Assembly: GCA_025054615.1 (NCBI GenBank) | Contig: JANWZO010000018.1 | Span: forward strand, 1-44,195 | Source: Kiritimatiellia bacterium | Lineage (GTDB): Bacteria > Verrucomicrobiota > Kiritimatiellia > CAIVKH01 | Direction of reading: 5' to 3' | DNA length: 44,195 nucleotides | Shown here: piece after piece, positions 26,620 through 34,576 of the stretch | How positions within the stretch are numbered: position 1 is the first letter of the stretch | Layout: every line of letters begins with the position of its first letter | Translations under genes and position numbers: made by a program | The notes under the pieces: generated by a model | Database searches by the model: none | Told to the model about the DNA's origin: nothing | What the model saw: only the letters and a program-made list of their open reading frames with translations

Positions 26620-27213
26620 TCAGGCTCTTTTGGACGATCCGGCTGCGGCCGCTACGGTCTCCACGCTGGGAGTGGCGGGGTATCGTTCGTTGACCTCCGC
26701 GCGAAAACTTTCATACGCGCGCCGATATCGTTCCATTTCCTCCGGCGAAAGCGCTGCGGTGTTGGCCTTTTGCAATTCACGGTACGGTCGATGCACCAGC
26801 CGCATCAAATGCCAGACGCCCTGAAGAATGTCGTCCGCGCGGCGCCGGTAGTGATGAGCGGGCAGTGCGCACTCCTCCGGCGATGCAGACAAGAACTGAC
26901 ACAGGAAGCCCTCCTCGCCCTCCAGCATCCGTTGGTGCTGCATCATCGAATGCGCCGACTGCACGTTGCCGGCGATCAGGTTCAAAAATCGCAGAAAGTC
27001 CTGTTCCGCCCTCGTCGTTGCGATCGATTTGGCCGCCAGCGAAGCATGATATTGTGCGGATTTGAGAAGGGAGTGGATATTTTCGACATGCTGGATCCGG
27101 CCCGCGGTATCCAATTCGTGGATCGGCATATAAATCAATTCGGCCGCGCGTTCGAAGTGGACATCGCGCCGCGCGAGATGAATGGGCCGATTGAGATGAA
27201 AATCGATGCTCAT
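26620..27213 (-). CDS. Hypothetical helical protein, 197 aa
   Basis: I start at ATG 27213 (MSIDFHLNRPIHL); a TTG at 27240 is an alternative, and neither has a clear ribosome-binding site. The protein lacks a signal peptide or membrane segment. After a short beta-like N-terminus (residues 1-45) it is mostly amphipathic helix (HVENIHSLLKSAQYHASLAAKS, QDFLRFLNLIAGNVQSAHSMMQ, LQGVWHLMRLVHRPYRELQ, SPEEMERYRRAYESFRAEV). It has a low-complexity Ala/Ser tail. I do not recognise the family. It stands alone on the minus strand between the MBL-fold gene and lysS. Residue composition supports this strand over the overlapping plus-strand frame. Confidence 0.6.
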   Translation of the reverse strand: MSIDFHLNRPIHLARRDVHFERAAELIYMPIHELDTAGRIQHVENIHSLLKSAQYHASLAAKSIATTRAEQDFLRFLNLIAGNVQSAHSMMQHQRMLEGEEGFLCQFLSASPEECALPAHHYRRRADDILQGVWHLMRLVHRPYRELQKANTAALSPEEMERYRRAYESFRAEVNERYPATPSVETVAAAAGSSKRA

Positions 27214-27329
27214 CTGGTGGATACGATGATTTGATACCAAATGCAGGTTCGAGCATCAATCGCTCGATTCAGATTTGCGGCGACCGCTATGGTGTTGTAC
27301 AAGCGGGCGTTTTCCTAGGGTGAAAAAGA

Positions 27330-28778
27330 ATGGAACTGGGCCATACTGAGGCGGAATATCGGGCGCAACGTCTGGAACATTTGAAGCGGCTAGCAGCGGC
27401 TGGACATGCCCCCTTTGGAGGGGCATTCGCGCGGGACGGCAACCTCGCGGACATCCGCGCGTCCTTCCAAGAGGGTCGAAGGGTGCGGATCGCCGGGCGC
27501 ATGCTGGCGCGGCGCGAAATGGGGAAGGCGGTTTTCGCTGATCTCCGCGACGGTACGGGCCGGCTCCAGATCTACCTGAAGCGCGACGAGTTGGGCGATG
27601 CCGCGTTCGATGCCTTCGGCTGGGTGGATTTCGGCGATTTTATCGGTGCGGAGGGCGAGTTGTTCACGACCCGCACGGGGGAGCCGAGCCTCAAGGTCAG
27701 ATCGTGGACGCTGCTGGCGAAAGCGCTACGAGCGCCTCCGGAGAAGTGGCACGGCCTGCACGACGTGGAGATCCGGTACCGGAAACGCTACCTGGATCTG
27801 ATCGCGAACCCCGAGGTCCGAGATCTGTTCAACAAACGAATCGCAATCGTCAGGGCCATACGCGATTTTCTCCATGGCCGCGGTTTCCAGGAGGTGGAAA
27901 CCCCCATGATGCAGCCGATGGCGGGCGGTGCCGCGGCGACGCCATTCAAAACCCACTATGATGCGCTGGATTGCGACATGTATCTGCGCATCGCGCCCGA
28001 GTTGTACCTCAAGCGTTTGTTGGTCGGCGGATTCGACAAGATCTTCGAGCTGAACCGAAACTTCCGAAACGAGGGATTGAGCCGGTTCCACAATCCCGAG
28101 TTCACAATGCTCGAAATTTACGAGGCCTATGGCGACCGCACGACCATGCAGCAGCTTGTACAGGACCTGATTTGCCACGCTGCGCAGAGCGTGCTGGGAA
28201 CCCTTAGTGTTGGAACAAAGGATCAACCCGTTGACCTCACGCCGCCGTGGCGGGTGGTGACGTACCGGGATTTGATCACCGAACGGATGGGGTCGGATTG
28301 GTATTCGCTGTCCGTCGACCAGATGCGGGCCCGCGCGATCACCGCGGGGGTCCATGTCGACCCCGCGTGGGGGGCTTTCGAAATCACGCATGAAATATTC
28401 GAAAAGGTGATTGAAAAGACCCTCGTCAATCCCACGTTTGTCATCGAGCTACCCGCCCCTCTTGTTCCCCTCGCGAAATTGTGCCCCAAGGATCCGTCCT
28501 GCGTGGATGTGTTCGAATTGGTCATTGGCGGTCGGGAAATCGCGCCGGGCTATTCCGAGTTGAACGACCCGCTCGAGCAGCGGCGCCGGTTCGAGGAACA
28601 GGCGAACGGCGACCCGTCCAAGATCGACGAAGACTTCCTGACGGCCCTAGAGTATGGCATGCCGCCCGCGGGCGGGATGGGCATCGGCATCGACCGCCTG
28701 GTGATGTTGCTTTGCGGCGCCGAGGCTATTCGCGATGTCATCCTGTTTCCGCAGATGCGGCCTTTGGCCAAAGGATAG
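27330..28778 (+). CDS. lysS: Lysyl-tRNA synthetase (class II)
   Basis: It charges tRNA-Lys with lysine using ATP. The 482-residue protein has an N-terminal OB-fold anticodon-binding domain (about 45-150; VRIAGRMLARREMGKAVFADLRDG, LQIYLKRDEL). The class II catalytic core follows, with motif 1 (RAIRDFLHGRGFQEVETPMM), motif 2 (FRNEGLSRFHNPEFTMLE) and motif 3 (GMGIGIDRLVML). GGAAATPF, LRIAPELYLKRLLVGG and REIAPGYSELNDP are LysS-specific. Start ATG 27330 follows AGGGTGA. The GH18 gene begins 8 bp after its stop. Confidence 0.97.
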   Translation: MELGHTEAEYRAQRLEHLKRLAAAGHAPFGGAFARDGNLADIRASFQEGRRVRIAGRMLARREMGKAVFADLRDGTGRLQIYLKRDELGDAAFDAFGWVDFGDFIGAEGELFTTRTGEPSLKVRSWTLLAKALRAPPEKWHGLHDVEIRYRKRYLDLIANPEVRDLFNKRIAIVRAIRDFLHGRGFQEVETPMMQPMAGGAAATPFKTHYDALDCDMYLRIAPELYLKRLLVGGFDKIFELNRNFRNEGLSRFHNPEFTMLEIYEAYGDRTTMQQLVQDLICHAAQSVLGTLSVGTKDQPVDLTPPWRVVTYRDLITERMGSDWYSLSVDQMRARAITAGVHVDPAWGAFEITHEIFEKVIEKTLVNPTFVIELPAPLVPLAKLCPKDPSCVDVFELVIGGREIAPGYSELNDPLEQRRRFEEQANGDPSKIDEDFLTALEYGMPPAGGMGIGIDRLVMLLCGAEAIRDVILFPQMRPLAKG

Positions 28779-28786
28779 GCGTTGCC

Positions 28787-29896
28787 ATGCGCGGATGGCG
28801 CTCGATTTTCCTCGCTTGGGCCGCTCTCATCTTGGCCGCTTCGCCCGATGCGCGGGGCACCGCCAAGGCGCCTCAACACGCGTCCCGTGGCCAATTCATC
28901 GTGGCCGGTTATTGGCACAACTGGGTCGGGAAGTCGACCGAATACATCCCGTTACGAGATGTTTCGCCTTTGTACACCCACATCTTTATCGCCTTCGCGG
29001 TGCCGTCCTCTCCGGGGTCCCCCGAAATGGCCTTCAAGCCCACCAAACAGCCCGTGGAGGTGTTCAAGGCGGATGTTCGCCTCAAACAGTCGCGAGGCGT
29101 TAAGGTGATCCTGTCAGTTGGCGGTGGCAACCATCCCGTGGTCTTGTCGACTCCGGAAGACGCCAAGGCATTCGCCCGGAGCCTCGCGAACCTGGTGCGA
29201 GAGTATGGGTTCGATGGGGTTGACATCAATCTCGAGGGCGAGTCGCTCCACCTCGATCCAGGGGATACGGATTTTCGGCATCCGACAACTCGGCGTGTCC
29301 GCATGCTCATAGAAGCGATCCGCGATCTCGATCGCCAAATCGGGCGCGAAAAAATCGTGACGGTGACCCCTGAGGCCCAATATGTCGTCGCTGGGTACAA
29401 AACATACGGGGAAAAATCTGGAGGCTACCTTCCCATCCTTCATGCGCTCCGAGAGCAAATCGACTGGGTGCAGATGCAGTTTTACAACGCGGGCACGAAG
29501 CTTGCCTTCAGCGGGCGCGGCGAACAACACGACGTGATCGTGAAGGCCGGAACCCCTGATTTCGTGGTGGCTCTTGCGGAGATGTTAATCCTGGGCTTCC
29601 CGGTGAACCGGGACCCAAATCTCTATTTTCATGGGCTCGGCGCGGAGAAGGTCGTCATTGGGCTTCCGGCTACGCCGCTCGCCGGAAACGGTTATCTTGC
29701 GCCGGCCGATGTTCGCCGCGCTCTCCGTCGCCTGATGACCGGAGAACGGACCTACCGTTCCGCGTATGCCATGCGAAGCCGCCGTGGACATCCTGCGCTC
29801 GCCGGCGTGATGACATGGTCCGTCAATTGGGACGCCTCGACGCACGGCGGAACCTCGCGGTATGAGTTTGCGCGGACGGCCTCTCAGTTTCGCTGA
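28787..29896 (+). CDS. Secreted GH18-family glycoside hydrolase (chitinase-like)
   Basis: From ATG 28787 the 369-residue protein has a signal peptide (SIFLAWAALILAASPDARG) and a GH18 TIM barrel: FIVAGYWHNW (strand 1), YTHIFIAFAV (strand 2), VKVILSVGGG (strand 3), and FDGVDINLEGE (strand 4). QMQFYNAG and GVMTWSVNWDA complete it. The catalytic acid Glu150 is present in the DGxDxDxE motif, but the third Asp is Asn148 (D143-G-V-D146-I-N148-L-E150). In well-studied chitinases that Asp helps the substrate-assisted mechanism, so activity may be altered. Possible substrates are chitin or other N-acetylglucosamine polymers. It follows lysS closely. Confidence 0.88.
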   Translation: MRGWRSIFLAWAALILAASPDARGTAKAPQHASRGQFIVAGYWHNWVGKSTEYIPLRDVSPLYTHIFIAFAVPSSPGSPEMAFKPTKQPVEVFKADVRLKQSRGVKVILSVGGGNHPVVLSTPEDAKAFARSLANLVREYGFDGVDINLEGESLHLDPGDTDFRHPTTRRVRMLIEAIRDLDRQIGREKIVTVTPEAQYVVAGYKTYGEKSGGYLPILHALREQIDWVQMQFYNAGTKLAFSGRGEQHDVIVKAGTPDFVVALAEMLILGFPVNRDPNLYFHGLGAEKVVIGLPATPLAGNGYLAPADVRRALRRLMTGERTYRSAYAMRSRRGHPALAGVMTWSVNWDASTHGGTSRYEFARTASQFR

Positions 29897-30021
29897 GCGC
29901 CGAAGGCCGCGCCGCGAGCCGCGCAGAATCTGGGCTTGACCTTCCATTGTGAATCCGAAAAAAGAACGACAACCGCGCGTTTCAACGTCCGCGCGGACAG
30001 TTGGAGATTGAGGCAGCTTCA

Positions 30022-30411
30022 ATGGATACACCTCGCGAACTTCGCTACACGAAAACGCATGAATGGGTCCGCTGGAACGGCAAGGTGGCAACCGTTGGCA
30101 TCACCGACTTTGCCCAGGACCAGCTCTCCGATTTGACCTACGTCGAACTGCCTACGGAAGGCGATTCGTTCAGCGCCGGCGAGCAGGTTGCGACCCTCGA
30201 ATCCGTAAAGGCCGCATCCGACGTGTATGCCCCTATCAGTGGAACCATCCATGCCGTCAACAAAGCGCTCCTCGACCGCCCTGAGCTCATCAACACGGAT
30301 CCATATGGGGAGGGATGGATCTTCAAAATGATTCCGGATGACGTCTCTGAGCTGGAAACCCTGTTGGACGCCGACCAATACGAGGCCTTGAATCCCGACG
30401 AGGAAACCTGA
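30022..30411 (+). CDS. gcvH: Glycine cleavage system H protein
   Basis: This lipoyl carrier shuttles the aminomethyl group from P-protein to T-protein in glycine cleavage; it can also be an intermediate in lipoate transfer. The 129-residue protein has RYTKTHEWVRWNG, the lipoyl-domain core VGITDFAQDQLSDLTYVELP and the lipoylation site Lys63 in TLESVKAASDVYAPISG, then GEGWIFKM near the C-terminus. ATG 30022 has GAGG upstream. gcvT and gcvP are not adjacent. lipB, which attaches octanoate to this kind of lysine, begins 30 bp after the stop. Confidence 0.96.
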   Translation: MDTPRELRYTKTHEWVRWNGKVATVGITDFAQDQLSDLTYVELPTEGDSFSAGEQVATLESVKAASDVYAPISGTIHAVNKALLDRPELINTDPYGEGWIFKMIPDDVSELETLLDADQYEALNPDEET

Positions 30412-30441
30412 GCCGACCCACGCGGATCGGAAGGTCCCGTC

Positions 30442-31206
30442 ATGGCCGGCGAGGCGATTGGACTTTATTTCGAGCGCCCCCTGCGGTTCACGGCCGCCGC
30501 ACGGCTCCAAGAGGCGCTGGTCGACGCTCGGCATCGGGGCGAGATCCCCGACACGATCCTTTTCCTCGAGCACACCCCCGTGGTCACACTGGGCCGCCGG
30601 GGCCGCACCCGGTTTCTGTTGCGCCCCGCCGAGCACCTTCGAGCGATTGGGATCGACGTTGAATGCGCCTCCCGCGGGGGGGACGTGACCTATCACGCGC
30701 CGGGGCAGCTCGTCATTTACCCGATCCTCCGCCTCGCTCCGAGAACCGGGGCGTCCCATACGTTTCTTTGGAATCTGGAAGAGCTCGCCATTCGAACGGC
30801 CGCATCATACGGGATTTCGGCCTACCGCAGAGAAGGGAAGAATGGTGCATGGACCGATGCGGGAAAACTGGCAGCGATCGGTTTTCACCTGAAACGCTGG
30901 GTGGTTATGCACGGAATGAGCTTCAATGTGAATCTGGACCTGACGGGATTTTCCTACATTGTGGGCTGCGGCCTGGTCGGTGAAAAAGTGACCTCGCTTG
31001 CGGAGCTTCTTGGGCCGCGCTGTCCAAGAGTTTCCGATGTCCGCGACCAGATGGCGCGGCATTTTTCAGACATTTTTGAAACCCGCCTCTCCTGCTTCCA
31101 GGCATTCGAAGCCCCGGATCCCGTTGTGTCGGGCCTTTTGCGGTCGGCTCTGAACTGTTCAACCGGACTACAAACCGCAAACGGTGCCGCAGCGGGTCCC
31201 GAATGA
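30442..31206 (+). CDS. lipB: Octanoyl-[acyl-carrier-protein]:protein N-octanoyltransferase
   Basis: It transfers octanoate from acyl carrier protein to the lipoyl lysine of acceptor domains, the first step of lipoate synthesis on protein. The 254-residue protein shows LFLEHTPVVTLGRRG, SRGGDVTYHAPGQLVIYP, the catalytic-site Lys142 (AGKLAAIGFHLKRWVVMHG) and catalytic Cys176 (FSYIVGCGLVGEKVTSLAELLG). The C-terminal ~40 residues are not conserved. It is directly downstream of gcvH, encoding one of its acceptors. lipA is not in the window. Confidence 0.95.
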   Translation: MAGEAIGLYFERPLRFTAAARLQEALVDARHRGEIPDTILFLEHTPVVTLGRRGRTRFLLRPAEHLRAIGIDVECASRGGDVTYHAPGQLVIYPILRLAPRTGASHTFLWNLEELAIRTAASYGISAYRREGKNGAWTDAGKLAAIGFHLKRWVVMHGMSFNVNLDLTGFSYIVGCGLVGEKVTSLAELLGPRCPRVSDVRDQMARHFSDIFETRLSCFQAFEAPDPVVSGLLRSALNCSTGLQTANGAAAGPE

Positions 31207-31219
31207 ATTCAGAAGGAGG

Positions 31220-31249
31220 TTGCGCCCACCCGGAGTTGTGGTAAGTATA
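31220..31249 (+). promoter_or_regulatory. Candidate promoter for tRNA-Glu
   Basis: TTGCGC at 31220-31225 and TAAGTATA at 31242-31249 are spaced about 16-18 bp apart and lie 12 bp before the tRNA. The match to the consensus is only partial, so confidence is low. Confidence 0.3.
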
Positions 31250-31261
31250 GGAATCTTTCGG

Positions 31262-31337
31262 GTCCCCATCGTCTAGAGGCCTAGGACACCAGGTTTTCAT
31301 CCTGGTAACACCGGTTCGAATCCGGTTGGGGACGCCA
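31262..31337 (+). tRNA. tRNA-Glu (anticodon TTC)
   Basis: A 76-nt cloverleaf with encoded CCA. Acceptor GTCCCCA (31262-31268) pairs with TGGGGAC (31327-31333), and G is the discriminator base. The anticodon stem is CCAGG/CCTGG with loop TTTTCAT, and the anticodon TTC lies at 31296-31298. The T-arm ACCGG-TTCGAAT-CCGGT is perfect. It lies alone between lipB and leuB. Confidence 0.97.
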
Positions 31338-31394
31338 CCTTTGGCCCGGCGCGCTCCGGGTCGCATGCCGCACGGACGCGCCCATCGCGCGGAA

Positions 31395-31442
31395 TTTACA
31401 TGGCATGGAAACCGAAAAAAGAATTTTTACATAGCATGGAAA
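31395..31442. repeat. 31-bp-phased palindrome array, two units, upstream of leuB
   Basis: Units at 31395-31411 (TTTACAT-GGC-ATGGAAA) and 31426-31442 (TTTACAT-AGC-ATGGAAA) start exactly 31 bp apart. The linker is CCGAAAAAAGAATT. The second unit runs directly into the leuB Shine-Dalgarno (CGGAGG) and ends 16 bp before the start codon. The left arm varies (A or C at position 4) while ATGGAAA is constant. Confidence 0.9.
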
Positions 31443-31458
31443 TTTTCGGAGGCCGCGA

Positions 31459-32523
31459 ATGGCAAGGCACTATAACATCGGCGTCATCCCCGGCGATGGG
31501 ACAGGTCCAGAGGTTACCCGTGAGGCGTTGAAGGTCCTAGACGCTGCGCGGAGCAAGTTCGGATTCAAGCTGTCTTATACACATTACGATTTCGGCGGTG
31601 AGCGATACCTACGAACCGGGGAGACCCTGCCGGATTCCGCGCTGGACGAATTCCGCAGACAGCACGCACTATTTCTTGGCGCGATCGGCCACCCGGATGT
31701 GAAGCCGGGAATACTCGAGGTTGGCATCCTCCTGAAGACCCGGTTCGCCCTGGACCAGTACATCAACCTCCGACCGGTCAAGCTTTACCGAGCGGAAGAT
31801 TGCCCGATCAAAGACAAGGGGCCTAAAGACGTCGATTTCGTGGTGGTTCGGGAAAACACGGGCGGGATCTACACAGGAGTAGGCGGCACCGTTCAGAAGG
31901 GCACGCCGTTCGAAATCGCGACGCAAGTGATGATTTATAGCCGGCCCGTCGTCGAGCGGTGCATGCGGTTTGCTTATGAATACGCTCGGCGCCGTAACAA
32001 AAAGAAGATGCTGACGCTCGTCCACAAATGCAATGTCCTCACCCACGCGGGTGACCTGTGGGTGCGCGTGCACAAGGAAATGGGCGATTCCGAATTTCCG
32101 GACATCCGGCAGGATTACAACCATGTGGACGCTGCCACGATGTGGTTCGTGAAGCAGCCCGAATGGTATGACGTGGTGGTGACGGAGAATTTGTTTGGAG
32201 ACATTATCACGGATTTAGCGGCGATCATTCAGGGCGGACTCGGCATCGCGGCGGGCGGGAACATCAACCCGCAAGGTGTGTCCATGTTTGAGCCGATGGG
32301 CGGCAGTGCGCCCAAGTACACGGGCCAGAATGTGATCAATCCGCTCGCCGCGATCGCGGCTGCGGCGATGATGCTGGACCAACTGGGTGAACGGGAGGCC
32401 GCTGCGGCGGTGGAACGCGCTATTGAACAGGCGCTGACGAGCGGCAAAATCAAGGGGCTGGCCGCCGGGAAAATGGGCTTGAGCACGACTGAGGTTGGAG
32501 ACCTGGTTGCAAGCCTGGTGTGA
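31459..32523 (+). CDS. leuB: 3-isopropylmalate dehydrogenase
   Basis: It oxidatively decarboxylates 3-isopropylmalate to 2-oxoisocaproate with NAD+ in leucine synthesis. The 354-residue beta-decarboxylating dehydrogenase shows [85 protein letters not shown] and [18 protein letters not shown]. The GIL...LLKTRF loop fits LeuB better than isocitrate dehydrogenase, but tartrate/D-malate dehydrogenases are close relatives, so substrate is inferred. CGGAGG lies 7 nt before ATG 31459, immediately after the palindrome array. asd follows at 62 bp. leuC and leuD are not adjacent. Confidence 0.88.
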   Translation: MARHYNIGVIPGDGTGPEVTREALKVLDAARSKFGFKLSYTHYDFGGERYLRTGETLPDSALDEFRRQHALFLGAIGHPDVKPGILEVGILLKTRFALDQYINLRPVKLYRAEDCPIKDKGPKDVDFVVVRENTGGIYTGVGGTVQKGTPFEIATQVMIYSRPVVERCMRFAYEYARRRNKKKMLTLVHKCNVLTHAGDLWVRVHKEMGDSEFPDIRQDYNHVDAATMWFVKQPEWYDVVVTENLFGDIITDLAAIIQGGLGIAAGGNINPQGVSMFEPMGGSAPKYTGQNVINPLAAIAAAAMMLDQLGEREAAAAVERAIEQALTSGKIKGLAAGKMGLSTTEVGDLVASLV

Positions 32524-32585
32524 GGAGATAGCCGGGGCGGTATGTCCGGAGGGCGGCCCGGTCGGCCACCAGTGAGGAATCAACG

Positions 32586-33593
32586 ATGAAATCCTATCAT
32601 GTCTGCGTAGTGGGCATTGGCGCGGTCGGCACCGAAATGGTGCGGCTGCTGAAAAAGCGCAATTTCCCCATGAAATCTCTGACCATTTTGGCGAGAAGCG
32701 ACCGCGTCGAGACCATCGATGGGGAGTCAGTTCAGGTCCGCACCGCCACGCCTGACGCATTTGCCGGGATGGATTTTGCCTTTTTTGCGGGGACGGAGGG
32801 CGCGAAAGGCGCATCGCAAACGTTCGGTTGGGAGGCGGTGAAACGCGGTTGCATCGTGATCGACAACGGCGATGATTTTCGGATGGATCCGCGCGTGCCG
32901 CTCGTGGTGCCCGAAATCAACCCGCATGCGCTGAAATCCCACCAGGGTTTCATCGCCAACCCGAATTGCAGCACCATCATCGCACTGATGCCGCTGGCGC
33001 CGCTGCACCGCGCGGCCAGGATCAAACGGATCGTAGCCAGCACCTATCAGGCCGTATCGGGCACGGGCGCCCCTGCCATCCGAGAGCTTGAAGCTCAGGT
33101 CCGAGCATGGGCTGCCGGGGATCCTCTTCCGCGTGAGGTGTATCCGCACCAGATTGCCTTCAACGTGATCCCCTCAGTCGGCTCCTTCAAGGACGACACC
33201 GGCGAGAGCACGGAAGAGATCAAAATGCGGCGCGAAACGCACAAGATTCTCGAAGATCCCTCCATTCGCGTGGGGAACACCTGTGTGCGTGTGCCGGTGT
33301 TCAACGGACACAGCATGGCGATCAACGTCGAATTCGAAAAGCCGATGACGCCGGAGCTGGCCCGGGAAATCCTCCAAACAGCCCCCGGCGTCAAGGTTGT
33401 GGATGATCCGGGGAACGCGTTGTACCCGATGCCGATCCATGCCAGCGGCCGGTATGAGGTTCTTGTCGGCCGGATCCGGCGGGACCAGAGCTGCGACAAC
33501 GGGCTTGTGATGTGGTGCTCGGGCGACAACATTTGGAAGGGCGCGGCCCAGAACGCCATCCAGATTGCGGAAGAACTCCTGCGAAATCCGTAG
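32586..33593 (+). CDS. asd: Aspartate-semialdehyde dehydrogenase
   Basis: It reduces aspartyl phosphate to aspartate semialdehyde, the branch point to lysine/diaminopimelate, threonine and methionine. The 335-residue protein has the NADP-binding VVGIGAVGTEMVRLL, a phosphate-binding DNGDDFRMDP..PLVVPEINPH, catalytic Cys128 in IANPNCSTI and the general base His242 in FNGHSMAINVEF. STYQAVSGTGAPAI is also family-typical. Start ATG 32586 follows GAGG. It is probably cotranscribed with leuB and convergent with the mevalonate operon. Confidence 0.96.
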   Translation: MKSYHVCVVGIGAVGTEMVRLLKKRNFPMKSLTILARSDRVETIDGESVQVRTATPDAFAGMDFAFFAGTEGAKGASQTFGWEAVKRGCIVIDNGDDFRMDPRVPLVVPEINPHALKSHQGFIANPNCSTIIALMPLAPLHRAARIKRIVASTYQAVSGTGAPAIRELEAQVRAWAAGDPLPREVYPHQIAFNVIPSVGSFKDDTGESTEEIKMRRETHKILEDPSIRVGNTCVRVPVFNGHSMAINVEFEKPMTPELAREILQTAPGVKVVDDPGNALYPMPIHASGRYEVLVGRIRRDQSCDNGLVMWCSGDNIWKGAAQNAIQIAEELLRNP

Positions 33594-33648
33594 GCGTACG
33601 AACGATATTCGGTCGGCGGGATCCGTTCGACCGAGTCTGTCGGACGCG

Positions 33649-34566
33649 TTATTCGATGCGAACGCCGGAACGATCCGTTTCCACGGGAAAAACTGCGTAA
33701 TCTCGCCACGGCAGCGTCGGGGCACCGATGCCGATGGCGCAATCGCCCAGGCCCGATCCTGAAATTTTGGCTCCAAGGATTCCGGGGTCCGACCGAAGCC
33801 TCTCGACAATCGCCTGGAGTTCTGGCGTGTTGACGCCGAGTTGATCCATCAAAAGCTGGCCTTGGTCCAGCGCACGGCCAAAGGCGGCCAGATCCCCGCG
33901 CTCCAGAGCCGCGATTCCCTCGTCGGCGTTAGCCCCGATCCGATCGTAGAGGAGATCGAGCTCCCTCCGTCTGTCTTTCCAATGGTTTTCCACGAACTGG
34001 ATGACCTGCGGCGTCGGCGTCTTGTATCCGCAGTAGACCGCGAGGCCGCGCAATGTCGCGTGCAGCTTTCGAACCTCTAACGGTTCGGCGCGATAGGCAA
34101 CCACGCCGCCAAACACCGCGGCGGCTGCGTCTGCCCCGGACGCGCGGCCCTGCACGGCACGAATGATTTCGACGGCATCGGCGAGAATCTCGTTCGGTTT
34201 TGCAGACAAACCTGAGAGGCTTCGCAAAGCGGCGACAGCGGCAACGGTGGTAGCCGCCGATGAGGCGAATCCGACCGTATGCGAGAAGTCCGATTCCACC
34301 TTTATGTCCACGCCTCGCGGCAGCCAGGCTTTGAAACAGCAGACCGCCGCCAGAAGAAATCGGAAAGAAGGGTGGGGGGCCACATCGTCCAGCGTGGTTT
34401 GGTGGAATCCGAGGGAGGAGTCTATGCGGACGTCACGGTCGGGTCGGAGCGCAAGGCGAACGCGAATCCTTCGCTGGATGGCCATGACGGCCGAAATTCG
34501 GCCATGCAGGACGGCATGCTCACCAAGGAGCATCAGGCTGCCGGGTGCGCTGGCCGCAACGATCAC
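33649..34566 (-). CDS. GHMP kinase, mevalonate-pathway (second kinase-family enzyme)
   Basis: The 305-residue protein has the three GHMP motifs: ASAPGSLMLLGEHAVLHG near the N-terminus, SHTVGFASSAATTVAAVAAL in the middle (ATP loop) and AKISGSGLGDCAIGIG near the C-terminus. QGRASGADAAAAVFGG resembles the mevalonate-kinase substrate loop. It is the last gene of the mevalonate operon, directly after a clear mevalonate kinase, so it may be phosphomevalonate kinase, diphosphomevalonate decarboxylase or a divergent mevalonate kinase; I cannot decide. I chose GTG 34566 because homology begins there. GTG 34605 would overlap the upstream gene by 29 bp. Confidence 0.82.
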   Translation of the reverse strand: MIVAASAPGSLMLLGEHAVLHGRISAVMAIQRRIRVRLALRPDRDVRIDSSLGFHQTTLDDVAPHPSFRFLLAAVCCFKAWLPRGVDIKVESDFSHTVGFASSAATTVAAVAALRSLSGLSAKPNEILADAVEIIRAVQGRASGADAAAAVFGGVVAYRAEPLEVRKLHATLRGLAVYCGYKTPTPQVIQFVENHWKDRRRELDLLYDRIGANADEGIAALERGDLAAFGRALDQGQLLMDQLGVNTPELQAIVERLRSDPGILGAKISGSGLGDCAIGIGAPTLPWRDYAVFPVETDRSGVRIE

Positions 34567-34576
34567 GAGCGATCCG

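Noticed and set aside
26512-27234. 240-aa plus-strand frame overlapping the minus-strand unknown gene
   Set aside because: Its start lies inside the MBL-fold gene, and its composition (scattered Cys, Arg and Phe) is less protein-like than the helical minus-strand product.
29942-29966. Possible decayed copy of the 31-bp element before gcvH
   Set aside because: It has TTCCAT and a CCGAAAAAAGAA linker as at leuB, but the ATGGAAA arm is missing and there is no second unit, so I do not count it.
33609-33634. TCGGTCG/CGACCGA hairpin between asd and the GHMP kinase gene as a terminator
   Set aside because: The stem is 7 bp with a 12-nt loop and no T-run follows on either strand; too weak to call.
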